A DNA stretch of 64,000 nt from Lactarius indigo (lineage: Eukaryota; Basidiomycota; Agaricomycetes; Russulales; Russulaceae). Below the pieces are notes generated by a model. It did no database searches. It was not told the origin of the DNA and worked only from the letters and a program-made list of their open reading frames with translations. The translations under genes were made by a program, and so were the position numbers. Where the stretch lies: positions 536,801 through 600,800 of the forward strand of contig JAFKAC010000037.1 of the NCBI GenBank assembly GCA_025766275.1, given 5' to 3'. Positions 25,992-37,055 of the stretch are shown here, in pieces. Every line of letters begins with the position of its first letter. The stretch's first letter is position 1.

Positions 25992-28852
25992 CTAATACAG
26001 TGGATTTACGTATTCTATTGGGAGCGAGGTTGGGGGGTTTGGAAATGGCCATAGGGCCAGTATACGGGGTATGGTACTTGATACGGGGTCTGCATATACA
26101 TCCCGGGGGGGGTAAGCCGAGCGAACAGGGTACCACGGGCTCGAAGATGCCAGGGGTGCGGATGGGGCTAGGGTACCTCTGTGCGCGTGCTGTGGTTCAA
26201 AGGATTGCGGGAGAGAGTTTCCCGGTGCACTGGGACTGGCGGATGCGTATGCTCCGCCGTTTTGCGCTGTGTACCATGCGCGAGGCGCCAAGGCAGGTGG
26301 GGGAACCGCTGAAGAAGGCGGGTACGATTGGAAGGGGGTGAGTGACGGGGGGACAGCTGGGGCTGGGGTCGTGCAGCCGTGGCCGTGTTCCTGGGGCTGT
26401 GAGAGAGAAGGCCCCGCACCATTGGCTGCAGCGCGTGCGCGTGCTTGTGCTCGGGCATTTTGGGCAGCAGTTTGCGCGTCGGGGGCAGCGCGTTTGCCAG
26501 AGTTGACCCCGCCACTGTAGGGATCCGTGATCTTCATGCGTTGTCGTTTGCGATTGAGATCCCCAATGCATTCTGTCGCCGAGGGTTCTGGGGAGGATGT
26601 GGTGGTAGCACGAGGTCTCTTCTTCCGCCGCTGTACTCCCATTCGCTGGGCGGTCTCGGTCCACGTGTGTTGATTCGGCGGGATGTCTTCTTTGTCCAGG
26701 AGTGGGCTTTCCGAAGAGTGTGAGTTTCTGACAACAGCAGTCAGGTGTTCCTGAACGCTGTGAAGACTCCGGACAGTGCCCGGAGACTTGGGCGCACCAT
26801 CGCTTAGAAATTCTTTGGAGACAGTGATTACATTCTCCAAAATTGTCGCAGCTGTCGCATCGCTGCACGCATCCGCTGAGCACTCTGATTCAACCGGCTG
26901 CGCTGTCTTAGGGGCTGCGCCGTCGCCTGCTGCCAGCTCCACCAGCTGATCGCCATCTCCAAAAAAATGGGCGACCGCAGTGACGTGTTTGCACAGCCGG
27001 ACCCTGGGCCAGTCCGGACAGTCACAAGACCGTTCGCTAAGCTTAACTAGATAGTTACGCGACGTATCCGCTGCCGATTGCACAGAATAGCGATTGTCGC
27101 CTAGGCCGCGGATGGAGTCGGCATTTATTTCCGGGGTTCTAGTAAGAATTTCTTTGCGACGCTTCTCGGCCAGGTTTGAACCACTGAAACCAACCTCTTG
27201 GCCGTCATGGCGGGCCTGGTAGTGCGGGAGCATATCGATTACGAGCGTGTGGACGAGATGATCGGCGCGCCGATTTCGCTTCCCCTCAAGCCACATTGAT
27301 TTGAGTACATGATGGTAGCTAGATAAACATAGATTTGAGCGATCCCTCTTATCCCTTGGAGCGATAAGCCTACTTACGATTCGATTAGCATGTTTGTGTT
27401 GCCCTCTTGGAAGATCGGCCGATCTTTCCTGTATGTCCCTGACCAAAGTGGTACAATACCCATCCAATTCGCCTTGAGATATTTTACAAGGCTTTGAGGG
27501 ACCGAATCACTGGTTTGCATCTCTTCCCACCAAGAATCAAATTCAATTTGATCGGATGTTCTGACCCACGCGCGGATGCGTTCCCAAAGTTCCAGGAATT
27601 CTTCCGTGCACAAGTACATCTGGATAGCACGGAGCATGTGCCACCAGCACAGTAGCACCGTGGCCCCTGGGTACGCGGCTGAGATTGCATTCATTTGCGC
27701 TTTGTCGCGGTCAGTCATAATAATCGCAGGTGACACATCCGGGCTCCGCACTTTTACAAATTCAAGAAAATATTTGATTGTCGCTTCCGTCCCGTTTGAC
27801 GACAACATCCAAGCGACAGGGACGCCTGTCAAGCGGAATTGAATACAGTCCATAAACAGAAAATGCCAAAAAGCGTACCCTGCCCCCACAGATCTCTCAC
27901 AAGCAGGGTAAACAGCTGGAGCCCTGCATATTGAGTGGTGTTGTGGGTTGCATCAATAGACACAAAATTGCTGCTGAGCACGCGAAAGCGGTCCAACTGG
28001 AATTTGGTCTGGATACATAGGACAAAAGAATCTGGGGATAATCCAGATTCAGGGGGAGGGGGATCTTTCCGGTCCTTCAAGACACACTCAGCACCACTGT
28101 CCTGAAGCCGGAGGACCCAAAGGCAAAGCGAGATCGCGTCATTATCGTCAAGGCGGATTTCCACGTCCTCCACAATCCGATGGTAACAGCTAATGTCGCG
28201 CATTGTTATGTAGTAATCGCGATCGGTCCGCTTGCAGGATTCACGTACGCGTTTTAGCTGAATTATAGTCAGCTCGGCAAAAAAAACAAATTCGTTTGTG
28301 ACTCACCACTATCTTAGAATCGATGCCAGTGTGGACCATGTCCATGACAAGGTCCCTGATTTTGGCTGATAGTCTGGTGAATCGCAGATTATCGTCGCCA
28401 AGTGGGTGATCGTGCTGGTCCTCATACTTCCCAAGCATCACGTCTGTTTGCGGGTACCGCTTAACAGTAAGACAGCATTGACAGCCTGTCTTCTTCGATG
28501 GGATCTTCCTTTCCCATTGGTGCTTGTTTTGGTAATTCCGCTTCCCGCCCGTGAATTCATGTGAGCACCGAAGCACGCGACGCTCCCGCCAGTCCGATGA
28601 ATCTGATTGGAACATTTGACTCACACGAAATTCTATTGTCTTCTCCGATTCCTCGGCTGCAAGCCAAGCCAGGAATTCCTCCTCATTTGCCCATTCCAAT
28701 GTCATCCCGCCGTTCTCGCGGTCAAATGCCATGCTTCCCCTTCGAGGTTTTGTAAGGGCACGTTTGGCGCGGCGCGCCTCTTCTCTGGGACCGTCGTAAG
28801 CGAGGCTCGTTTGAGTAATGGCAGGGCCTGTGGGAATTTCAAAAGTTGGCAT
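25992..28852 (-). CDS. MULE transposase with FAR1-like and SWIM domains
   Basis: DDE transposase of the Mutator superfamily. Exons 28307-28852, 27879-28257, 27378-27825 and 25992-27318 join in phase to 899 aa with no stop. The N-terminal third has a Cys/His cluster typical of FAR1/WRKY-GCM DNA-binding regions (CSHEFTGGKRN, KKTGCQCCLTVKRYP, DQHDHPLGDDN). The catalytic core includes NFVSIDATHNT (first Asp), GVPVAWMLSSNGTEA, IIMTDRDKAQMNAI (second Asp), the CWWH motif, and a downstream Glu among FLELWERIR. A SWIM zinc finger follows (CDCPDWPRVRLCKH). The C-terminus is a long Pro/Ser-rich region. Completeness suggests recent activity. Confidence 0.88.
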
Positions 28853-29093
28853 TCTGTGGGGATTGAGAGAGGGTATTGTTTGTCCCTCCCTTCCCTCCCT
28901 ACCGCGCACTCCAAACCGATACACAGACACGCGCTATTTACGCGCTATTTATGCGCTATTTACCTTTATTTTATATCATGTATTTTACACTAGTTTCTAT
29001 TATAGTATTTACTGTGAAAATAAAATATGAAAGAGGAAAGAAAGTTCGAAAAAAAGCGGAGTTTGAAACTGAGTTGCGGAGAAACGGCAAAAG

Positions 29094-29123
29094 CGGACCG
29101 GACCGTGGGATGTATGCGAAAAG
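29094..29123 (-). repeat. Right terminal inverted repeat of the MULE
   Basis: Reverse complement of 23879-23908 over 30 bases; similarity continues toward the element interior. Confidence 0.85.
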
Positions 29124-30591
29124 TCAAAGACTCCAGCTGACAATTCGCGGTTCAAATCTGAGCTTATATTTTGGACTGAGTTTGAAACCGTCATTTTTTC
29201 AATACAGGTCATCGATGATCATCTGGCGCTCATATGCAGTCGCGCAAGCCTTGTCCTGTCTAGTGTACAACATTGTGTCCTTGTCTCAACTTACCTGTCC
29301 CACCCGACCGTCGCCCACTCCATCCATCCCTTCCGAACAACCTCATATAGCCTCACATTCTGACGGCACTTCTGAAATTGTGGTCGTTGTCCCTGCTTCG
29401 CTCGCATGTACGCCAATATGTCAAATAACCTCCAATGTGCTAACATTTGTGGTGTAGCTCCTTTGTCCGACATGTCTTAGTGCATACACCCGGGTCATGT
29501 TCAACAGTATGCTTCCCCAGTCGCCAGCAGTGCCGGGAAATGATCTGGACGATGCCATGTGGGTAATTCTTTTGCAGGAAGTCAGCATATATCCACTAAT
29601 CTGATGTTTTTCTCATAGGCGAACCCATTGTATGCGCCTACATGAGTTCGCGTTTGGTCCCAAAGCCATCGCTCCAAGTCCTCACCAAGTTTGAGGCTTT
29701 TTTGAAGTTCGGTATGAGTATTTTGTGAGATGCCGAAAATGTACTGAAGTTAAACTAGAAATATGAGGCCTTCAGCAAACAAATGAAGTCAGCTGCCCAT
29801 GACTCCCGTATCGCCTCCCCAGCCCGAGCAACACCCTTTGTGTCAAATGGCAACAGCAACATATTTTGATTGGTAAGTCTACCCCTGTTCTCGCGTTTCC
29901 TTATATCTCACGGAAACCAGCAATCCCTTGTGGTTTTTTAGGGGCGGCCTCCATATCTGACATTGCGCGGATTTGAGCGGGTGGTTACATAGGAGGCGTG
30001 GAGGGTTCAGACTCGGATGGGCTCAGATAGTTCAGATGGCATCTGTAAAATGGTGTATATCTATAAATGTCCTTGCATAAACGTCCTTGCATCCGAAAAT
30101 GTCGGTGCAGTGCGGCAGACTTCGATTGAGCACCGATTAAAGCCGAGAATGATTCAGATTTGACGCAAAGGGACTCTGATATCATCTGAAAAGTGGACAA
30201 GATCCGACAAAATACTGGGGTGGTCTGAGTAATCTGACCCGCTCAGATTGACGCAGACGAACTCAGCCAGACCAGACGTGCACTCTCTCTATAGTAATGC
30301 TCCCCCCTCGAGTCCCCTCTATCAACGAAAGCCAGTTAGTGAAACCACGACAACAACGTTCAAAGACCGACTAAGTCATAAACAAAATATGTGGCCCAAC
30401 TACAGAATTCTCGGATCACCCAACATTAGATCTACTTGTCCTTGTCATGCTCCCCATCTCTACCAAGAAAATAGACTTGTACGGGATACTGCTTCCCAAA
30501 AATACTCAAATCAATTATTTGCACGTGTTTTGACGGAGGACTGAAATGGAACTAAAAGCTTAGAGAGAAATTATCTTGATAGGTGCAAGAA
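29124..30591. other. Spacer with a possible short inverted-repeat element
   Basis: No gene supported. At about 29967-30256 the two ends share TTGAGCGGGT/CTGAGCGGGT and TTCAGATG(G/A)(C/T)ATC words in inverted orientation, as in a MITE of about 290 bp. The relation to the neighbouring MULE is not shown. A phrase DDAMW-like near 29550 hints at an F-box relic but is too short. Confidence 0.3.
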
Positions 30592-33500
30592 TCAACGAAC
30601 CATATCAGTAGCCATAATAAAGCTTGCAAAAAACTCAACCGAGTGCTCTTGAGGTGACAAAAGGTGTAGTTGAATTTTGGAATCAATATTTGCCTCGTGA
30701 TAGTCCAGCTCCGCGTGGGTTAAAGCTGACTCAGGTGACATGTTTGAGAGGCGTAAAAAAGTGGCGTGCTTCAAGATGATGATAACAGCTTCCACAAAGG
30801 TTAAATACACCCTACAAACGATAAAGTGAAATACCAAAGATGAGATGATAACCGCCAAGACTGGTGGGGGAGAGCTAGAGAGATGAATATCATGAGCCAG
30901 GGAGAAATGACCGTAATAAAAAGAGAACACATTTTGAATGGTAGGCAGTGACAAAATCTGCGTTACCTTGTGGAGAAGTGAGAGGTTGTTTGATCAAACA
31001 GACAGAGAGCACTTACAAGCTGGAGAATAAAAGGCGGACAGACATCATTAGCAGACTGGAAAGAAAAGCATGCACGCACGCGCTGGTAGGCCAGAGAAGA
31101 GTACGATCAGCGGAGTGTCAACCCAGGACAGGTGTAACCAGAAAGCATGAAATACAGCAAGGCAAACAGCCACTCACGTTCTAAAGGGCCAAGACAAATG
31201 TCCTTGACAGTCCTGAGACACAGTGAAGCATGGTATCCACTTACAAACTGGAGACGTGGGGACACCCATCAGCATTGATGTCGAAACACCAGTGAGAGAA
31301 TGACTTACTTTCTGGGGAGGCAAGAACAGGCATTGTCAGTCGCCTTGAAACACAGCTACTAGCTATGGCATAGACTCACGTCCTGGAGAGACAAGGACGA
31401 GTATCAACAGCAGCCTTGAAATGCAGTCAGCCACGACAGCAACTCACTCTCTGAAGAGCCAAGGACGGGCATCATAAGCAGCCCTGAAACATAAGGGGCC
31501 CCAGCAACTTACATCCTGGGGAGCAAAGGACAGGCATCGCCGTCAGCTGCCTTAAAATGTAGCAAACTACAGCATCCACTCACTTCCTGGGAAAGCGAGG
31601 ACAGGCATCACCATAATGTTTCAACGGCAACGAGTCATGGAAGCCACTCACTCTCTGGAGAGTTGAGAGCAGGTGTTTTCAGCGGCCTTGAAATATATCG
31701 AGCCGCAGTAATCCACTCACTCTCTGGAGTGGAGGACAGGCGTCATCAGCAACTTTGAAATGTTGTAAGCTAAGCCACAGAAACCACTCACATACTGGGG
31801 AGCCGAGGACAGGCATATTCAGCCAGCTCGAAATGAAGCAAGCGATGGCCGCTTACATCCTGGACAGCCAAGGATAGGCATCGTCAGCACGCTCAAAATG
31901 AAGCAAGTAAGAGTGGCCACTCACTTTCTGGAGAACCGACAACAGGCGCCATCAGAATGATCAAAGAACAGCGGGTCACGGCAGTCACTTACTTTCTGGG
32001 GAGGTAAGGACAGACATCATCAGCACCGTTGAAATACAGCAAGCCACAGCAGTCACTCACTTTCTGGGGAGTCAAGGATAGGCAGCGTCAGCAGATTAGA
32101 GGTGCAACAAGCCCCAATAGCCACTCACATCCTGGAGAATAAAGGACGGGTGTTGTCAGCATGCTTGAAACGCAACGAGTCACAGTGGCCACTCACTCCC
32201 TGGAGACGTGAGGACAGGAATCATCAGAGGCCTAAAACTCAGTGAATCACGGTAGCCACGCACATCCTGGAGAGATGAGGATAGTCACCATCAGTTTGAA
32301 GCGCAGAAAACCACTGTTGCTACTCACCAACTGAAGAGGCGGGGACAGGCTTTGTCAGCAGCCTCGAATGCTGTGAGCCACGACAGCTACTTACTCCCTG
32401 AAGAGCCGAGTGTAGCATCATCAGAAGGCTTGATTACGGCAAGTCATAGCAACTACTCACATACTGAAGAGGGGCAGGCGTCCTCAGAAAGCTTGAAGCA
32501 CAGCAAGCTACTGTAGCTACTCACCAACTGGAGAGCCGAGGACAGGCGTAGTCAGAAGGCTTGAAATCCAGCAAGCCAGGGTGGCCACTCACCCTCTGAA
32601 GAGCCAAGGATAGGAACCATTAGCACACGTCAATGTAGCGAACAGAAATCACTCACAAACTGAAGAACCAAGGACAAACACCATCAGAAAGTTTGAAACA
32701 CAGCGAACCACAGTAGCCACGAACATACTGGAGAGAGAAGGACACGTGTAGTCAGAAGGCTTGAAGTTCAGCGAGACACAGCGACCACTCACAGACTGGA
32801 GAGCCAAGGATAGGCATTGTCAGCAGCCTTGAAAACCAGTGAGCTACTTCAGCCGCTCACAAACTGGAGAGTTGAGGGTGGGCATCGTCAGAAAGCTCGA
32901 AACGCAGCACTGGAAGCCACTCACATCCTGGAGAGCCCAGGACGGGGAGTCAAGGACAGGCGTTGTCAACACTCTTGAAACGCAGTGAGCTACTGCAGCC
33001 ACTCACGAACTGGAAAGCCAAGGACAGGGGTCGTCAGCAAGTTCGAAATGCGGCGAATCACTGCAGCCACACACATCCTGGAGAGCCAAGGGTAGGTGTT
33101 GTCAGCAAGCTTGAAACGTAGCGAGCCATGGTAGCCACTCACATCCTGAAGATGCGGGGACAGGTGTCGTTAGCATATTGAAACGCAGTGAGTCACAGCA
33201 GTCACTCACTCCCTAGAGGTGAGAAGCGTCATCAGTAGCCTTGAAATGTCGCAACCCATTGCAGCCACTCACCAACTGGAGAGGTGAGCACAGACATCGT
33301 CAGCTGCCTTGAAGCACAGCAAATCATGGAAGCCACTAACTTTCTGGGGGGGGGGCAAGGACAAGTTTTGTGAGACGACTCGAAACGCAGCAAGTCACAG
33401 TAGCCACTCACCCTCTGAAGAGCCGAGGACAGGTATCGTCAGCAGGCCCAAAACGTAGCGAGCCACAGAAGTACTCACACCCTTGAGAGCCGAGGACAGC

Positions 33501-35402
33501 CACCATCAGAAGTTTCAAAATGTAGCGGCACATTGCAGCTACTCACCAACTGGAGAGTCGAGGACAGGGATCGTCAGCAGCCTTGATACGCAGCAAGCCA
33601 CGGTAGCCACTCACGTCCTGGGAAGCCGAGGACAGGCATTGTCAGATGTTCAACATGCAACGGTAATCACTTACATCCTGGAGAGCCAAAAACATCCATT
33701 TTCAGCACGTTTGAAACGCGACGGGCCACAGTGGCCACTCACCCCCTGAAGAGGGGAGGACAGGAGTCGTCAGAAGGCATAAAACGCAGTGGGTCATGAT
33801 AGCCACTCACATCCTGGGGAGCCAAGGAGAGACAATGTCAGCGAGCTCGAAACGCAGCAAGCGCTAGCTACTCACTCCCTGGGGAAATAGGGACAAGCAT
33901 CGTCAGAAGGCTTGAAATGTGCGAGGAACTACAGTCACACTTACTCTCTGGAAAGGCAAGGACATGTATCGTCAGCAGGCATAAAACACAGCGAGTCACA
34001 GCAGCCACTCACATCCTGGTGAGGCGAGCACGAGTATGGTCAGAAGGCTTGAAATGCAGTGAGCCTATGGGAGCCGCTCACATCCTGGAGAGGTAGGGAC
34101 AGGCGTCATGAGCAACCTTGAAACTTTGCGAGCCACAACAACCACCCACCAACTGGAGAGCAGGGCGCCAGCAAGGTTACGTCAGTCAATCTGAAAGGCA
34201 TGAGTCAGGGCCGACACTCACATGCTAGAAGTTAGGCGGTATCAGACATCATGAGGTAAGTACCACAAATCAAGACTTTATAAACACTTGCCCAGATATA
34301 TGGAAACGAAATAAGGCATTCCTCAACTATAACCTTATCTTCAAACCTACCATCGGGATGGATACTGCAATGTTCGATGAGATCGTCGCTTACTTCGCCC
34401 ATTCAACTGGTGGACTCACCGGCTCAAAGCTGTTTTGACACTTAATTCTAAATTGCTTCTCTGTACGGCTAAGAGCATCAATGAAACGATATCCCCATGC
34501 AGCGATGCAGCTGTCTTTTCGATGAGATCATTGCAGCGCGTATTTTTCTTGTGCATTTCTGCCCAAGAACGTCAGCATGTAATCTTGGTATGTCTACGGG
34601 CCCACTTTCTAATCGCACAAACCTAACGTCACCACCAAGAGGACGCAGGTAGTGCTCTTGAAATTGCTTCTCCATCACGTCAAGTACATTGTCATCTGGG
34701 CTTCCGAAATCCTCCACATGGATTTGGACATTTCTCCGGAATTGATCAAACTTCGTAAACACCACGATGACAGGGACTTGGAATTATTCAGTTACCGTCA
34801 ATACGGGTCACGAATATCTGTAATGACGCACCATTCCGGTCGGGACAGATGTCCTGGAAAAATTTGAGATCAAGCTGAGGTCGTTGGTTGTCCATTGGGA
34901 CGCAGTACCTCAAAACCCAACCGTCAGTTGTCGTAATCGTGAGCACTCGAGAGTCCAAACCATATTGCATGCAATCTAGAATACAGCCGCGTTTCTCGAC
35001 ACTTGCGTCGAATGAATGTCTTTAAAACCTCAAGTTCCTCCGTACTACCAGACTCGATTCCGCGAGAGTCGTGAAACACATAGCCTTTATGATTGGAGAA
35101 CACAAGTTCGTCATCGATCCTGTGCTCGCCGCGCTGGCTCCTTGTTTAGTGGAAACCAATGCAAAATACTATTTTCACTGACATCCATGGACGGGTTAAG
35201 TTTAACCTAGTCGACGGCGAGATCAGACTCGTAGTTAAAAGGTTGGATCACGTACTTTCTCCAATCCCCGGAATATCCGGTAAAAAATAGGGCTGTCTGT
35301 GGTCTCACAGACTCTTTGTAGAATGGAAGTCTTTCCAGCATTTGCCCTTCCTATGATAAGGACTCGGAACCGGAACTTCGGATTGGGTCGTTGTGTATCC
35401 AT
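30592..35402 (-). CDS. P-loop G protein whose gene contains a giant intron array
   Basis: Predicted GTPase of the single-domain G proteins expanded in mushrooms. Exons 35256-35402, 35183-35206 (24 nt), 34961-35133, 34832-34908, 34606-34776, 34420-34558 and one from 34364 down to about 34264-34277 are consistent in phase. Motifs: G1 IIGRANAGKTS (residues 17-26), G3 VFHDSRG, G4 VVFTKFD, then CNDLIEKTAASLHGD and FPYIWASVYK. About 48 intron units separated by 3-nt triplets follow (31017-34224). The terminal exon from about 30957-30966 to 30592 encodes a hydrophobic segment (VLAVIISSLVFHFIVC, VYLTFVEAVIIIL) and a helical tail, suggesting membrane association. The donor entering the array is uncertain: GTACTT after 34264 gives the wrong phase, while GTCTTG after 34277 gives phase 0. 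Substrate and role unknown. Confidence 0.75.
31017..34224 (-). repeat. Tandem array of ~48 introns separated by 3-nt micro-exons
   Basis: Period 68 nt (most steps 63-72; one of 98, one of 82). Read on the minus strand, each unit is GTGAGTGGC ... TGCTGAC or TTCTGAC ... TGTCCTTGGCTCTCCAG, i.e. donor, branch site, pyrimidine tract and acceptor, about 65 nt in all. Between acceptor and next donor lie exactly three bases. Examples of triplet positions with minus-strand content: 34222 CAT, 34150 TTG, 34082 GAT, 34013 GAT, 33945 AGA, 33876 GGA, 33743 GGG, 33615 GAC, 33412 AGG, 33341 AAA, 32793 TCT, 32725 TAT, 31584 GAA, 31178 AAC, 31080 CGC, 31017 CTT. Among 48: GAT 11, TTG 5, AAA 5, GGA 4, AGA 4, TTT 3, TAT 3, GAC 2, AGG 2, nine others once each. 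Confidence 0.9.
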
Positions 35403-35511
35403 GGGACGAAGTTTGATTGAGCGAGAGTTGCCGATCGACTCAATCCCGTTCAAGTTCGCGATCGGTAGTTCACACGGCTTACTGTACCTTCCTTATTTAT
35501 CGTCACTGGAC
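35403..35511. promoter_or_regulatory. Divergent promoter between G-protein gene and ERCC1
   Basis: The two ATGs point away from each other and are 109 bp apart, so both promoters and 5' UTRs must share or overlap this stretch. No specific element identified. Confidence 0.55.
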
Positions 35512-36719
35512 ATGGCCACCGACCCCAAGGGAAAGCAGCGCCAGCCACCAGTCGTGCAACCAGGCTCAGGCAACTCGATTATCATCAACCCATGTCAACG
35601 TCTTAATCCCTATCGTCGAATGTATCCGCAACGTTCCAAAGGAGTTTGGTGACATCTCACCCGACTACCAGGTCGGTAGAACAACTGGTGTGCTTTTCCT
35701 CAGGTATCTTCATCTCACCTACTCGTTCCAATCGCGGACTGAGTCAATCATTGGGTCGTAGCTTGAGATATCATCGTCTTCACCCAGAGTACATCCACCA
35801 GCGCATAGAACGTCTGGGTCAAGCATACAACCTCCGCATACTACTCCTCATGTGTGACATCGTGCGTCGCGCCCTCCTTACTCTTACGCATCCCAGCTCA
35901 TCCTCTTTCTCCCTAGTCGGAACATCAAGATCCCATTCGAGAGCTGACGAAAATGTGTCTAATTAATAACATCACTGTCATCGTGGCTTGGTCGTAAGCA
36001 GCCTCTCACCAGACGACGGATCCACATACCCATACTACAAGCGTGTAGCGCCGACGAGGCAGGCCAATATCTGACGGCATACAAGCAATCCGAGCACCGC
36101 CCACCAACGCTGATCCGCGAGCGTGTCGACAAGACCCCAGATGCGCTCCTGCGTACGGCGCTGACGAGCATCCCGCGCGTGAACAAGACGGACGTCGAGA
36201 CGCTCCGCACATCATTTGGCGTGCGTCAAACCTGCTCTCTCTCTCTCTCCCATTTCTTCTGACACCTGTCGTCGACCACAGAGCTTCGCGAAGATCGCAC
36301 AGGCTGACGCTGAGCAGCTAGCGCGCCTCCCTGGATTCGGCCCGAAAAAGGTCTCCAGGTTGAAGGACGCATTCGAGCGGCCCTTCCGTACGGGCGCTGC
36401 GGGCGACGCCCCCGCAACATCTACATCCGCGTCTATCTCTGCAACTGCCGCGCCCTCTGCACCTGCTGTTTCCGCACACCCTAGTGGCAGTAAAGGCGGC
36501 GGCGAGGATGCGGTCTGGGACATCGAACTCGATCTCAACTCCCCCTCGCCTGAACCCGTGCCAGCCAAGCGCACACGCAAAGAGCGGGAGAGCCCGCCAT
36601 GGGATATCGAGGTCGACGAAGGTGCCCCGTTGCCCTCCGGGGACGAGATCGAGATCTCGTCCGACGACTCGGACATAGACATCGCGCCTGCGCTGCGCGC
36701 GAAACGACGGCGGGCCTGA
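35512..36719 (+). CDS. RAD10: ERCC1/Rad10 DNA-repair nuclease subunit, one frame break
   Basis: Partner of XPF/Rad1 in the structure-specific nuclease of nucleotide excision and interstrand crosslink repair. Exons 35512-35703, 35762-35861, 35917-35993, 36049-36220 and 36282-36719. Conserved phrases: [12 protein letters not shown], then [78 protein letters not shown], and the HhH element [19 protein letters not shown]. An extra base near 35609-35611 (AATCCCTATCGTC) separates NPCQRLNP from IVECIRNV. The summed exon length is one more than a multiple of three, confirming a single +1. Without it the product is 325 aa. The tail is acidic and Ser/Pro-rich. A repair gene otherwise intact argues that this break may be a sequence error. 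Confidence 0.88.
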
Positions 36720-37055
36720 CGCGTACCGCTTTGACATTTTGGAAGAAAGAGTTTTGACTGGTTACAATTACTACAGTACAGTAGTAAGTGATTGTGATAA
36801 CATGTAATCTGAAGCCTGAATCGCATAATCGATGGCTCGAGGCACACCTCCGCTCCCTCCCACCAAACTGAGAGCTAGTTCGTCCTGAAGGCTCGTCCAG
36901 TCGCCTATCTGCCGCCCCCGCATGCCGTAAGTACAGTGCGTATAGATATGTATATAAATAAATATATGATGTGATATCAAAACAGTCAATGAGTGAGTAT
37001 GCGTGCGTCGTCATCAGTGGCGCATCGGGGTCATATGTTTCGTTAACATCTATCC

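Larger units (their letters stand above)
23879..29123 (-). mobile_element. Mutator-like (MULE) DNA transposon carrying cyclin gene fragments
   Basis: About 5.2 kb bounded by a perfect 30-bp inverted repeat (23879-23908 and 29094-29123; core CCCACGGTCCGGTCCG), with weaker inverted similarity extending inward to about 23945/29055 and somewhat outward. It contains an intact transposase gene (25992-28852, minus) and, between it and the left repeat, several fragments of a host cyclin gene. Outer borders and target-site duplication were not fixed by eye. The combination fits a Pack-MULE-like element with its own transposase. Confidence 0.8.

Noticed and set aside
30948..33749. Short ORFs on the + strand within the array
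   Set aside because: They are chance openings in the antisense of repeated introns and have no consistent frame between units.
31017..34224. A plain non-coding minisatellite or CRISPR-like array
   Set aside because: The unit carries ordered donor, branch and acceptor signals in the sense direction of the host gene with a fixed 3-nt spacing, and the variable slot is only 3 nt, so there are no spacers. The organism is a eukaryote.
30957..34264. Whole array removed as one intron from the GTACTT donor
   Set aside because: This joins in phase 1 and reaches a stop soon after the junction; only a phase-0 donor or unit-by-unit splicing keeps the terminal exon open. Not excluded for the GTCTTG donor.
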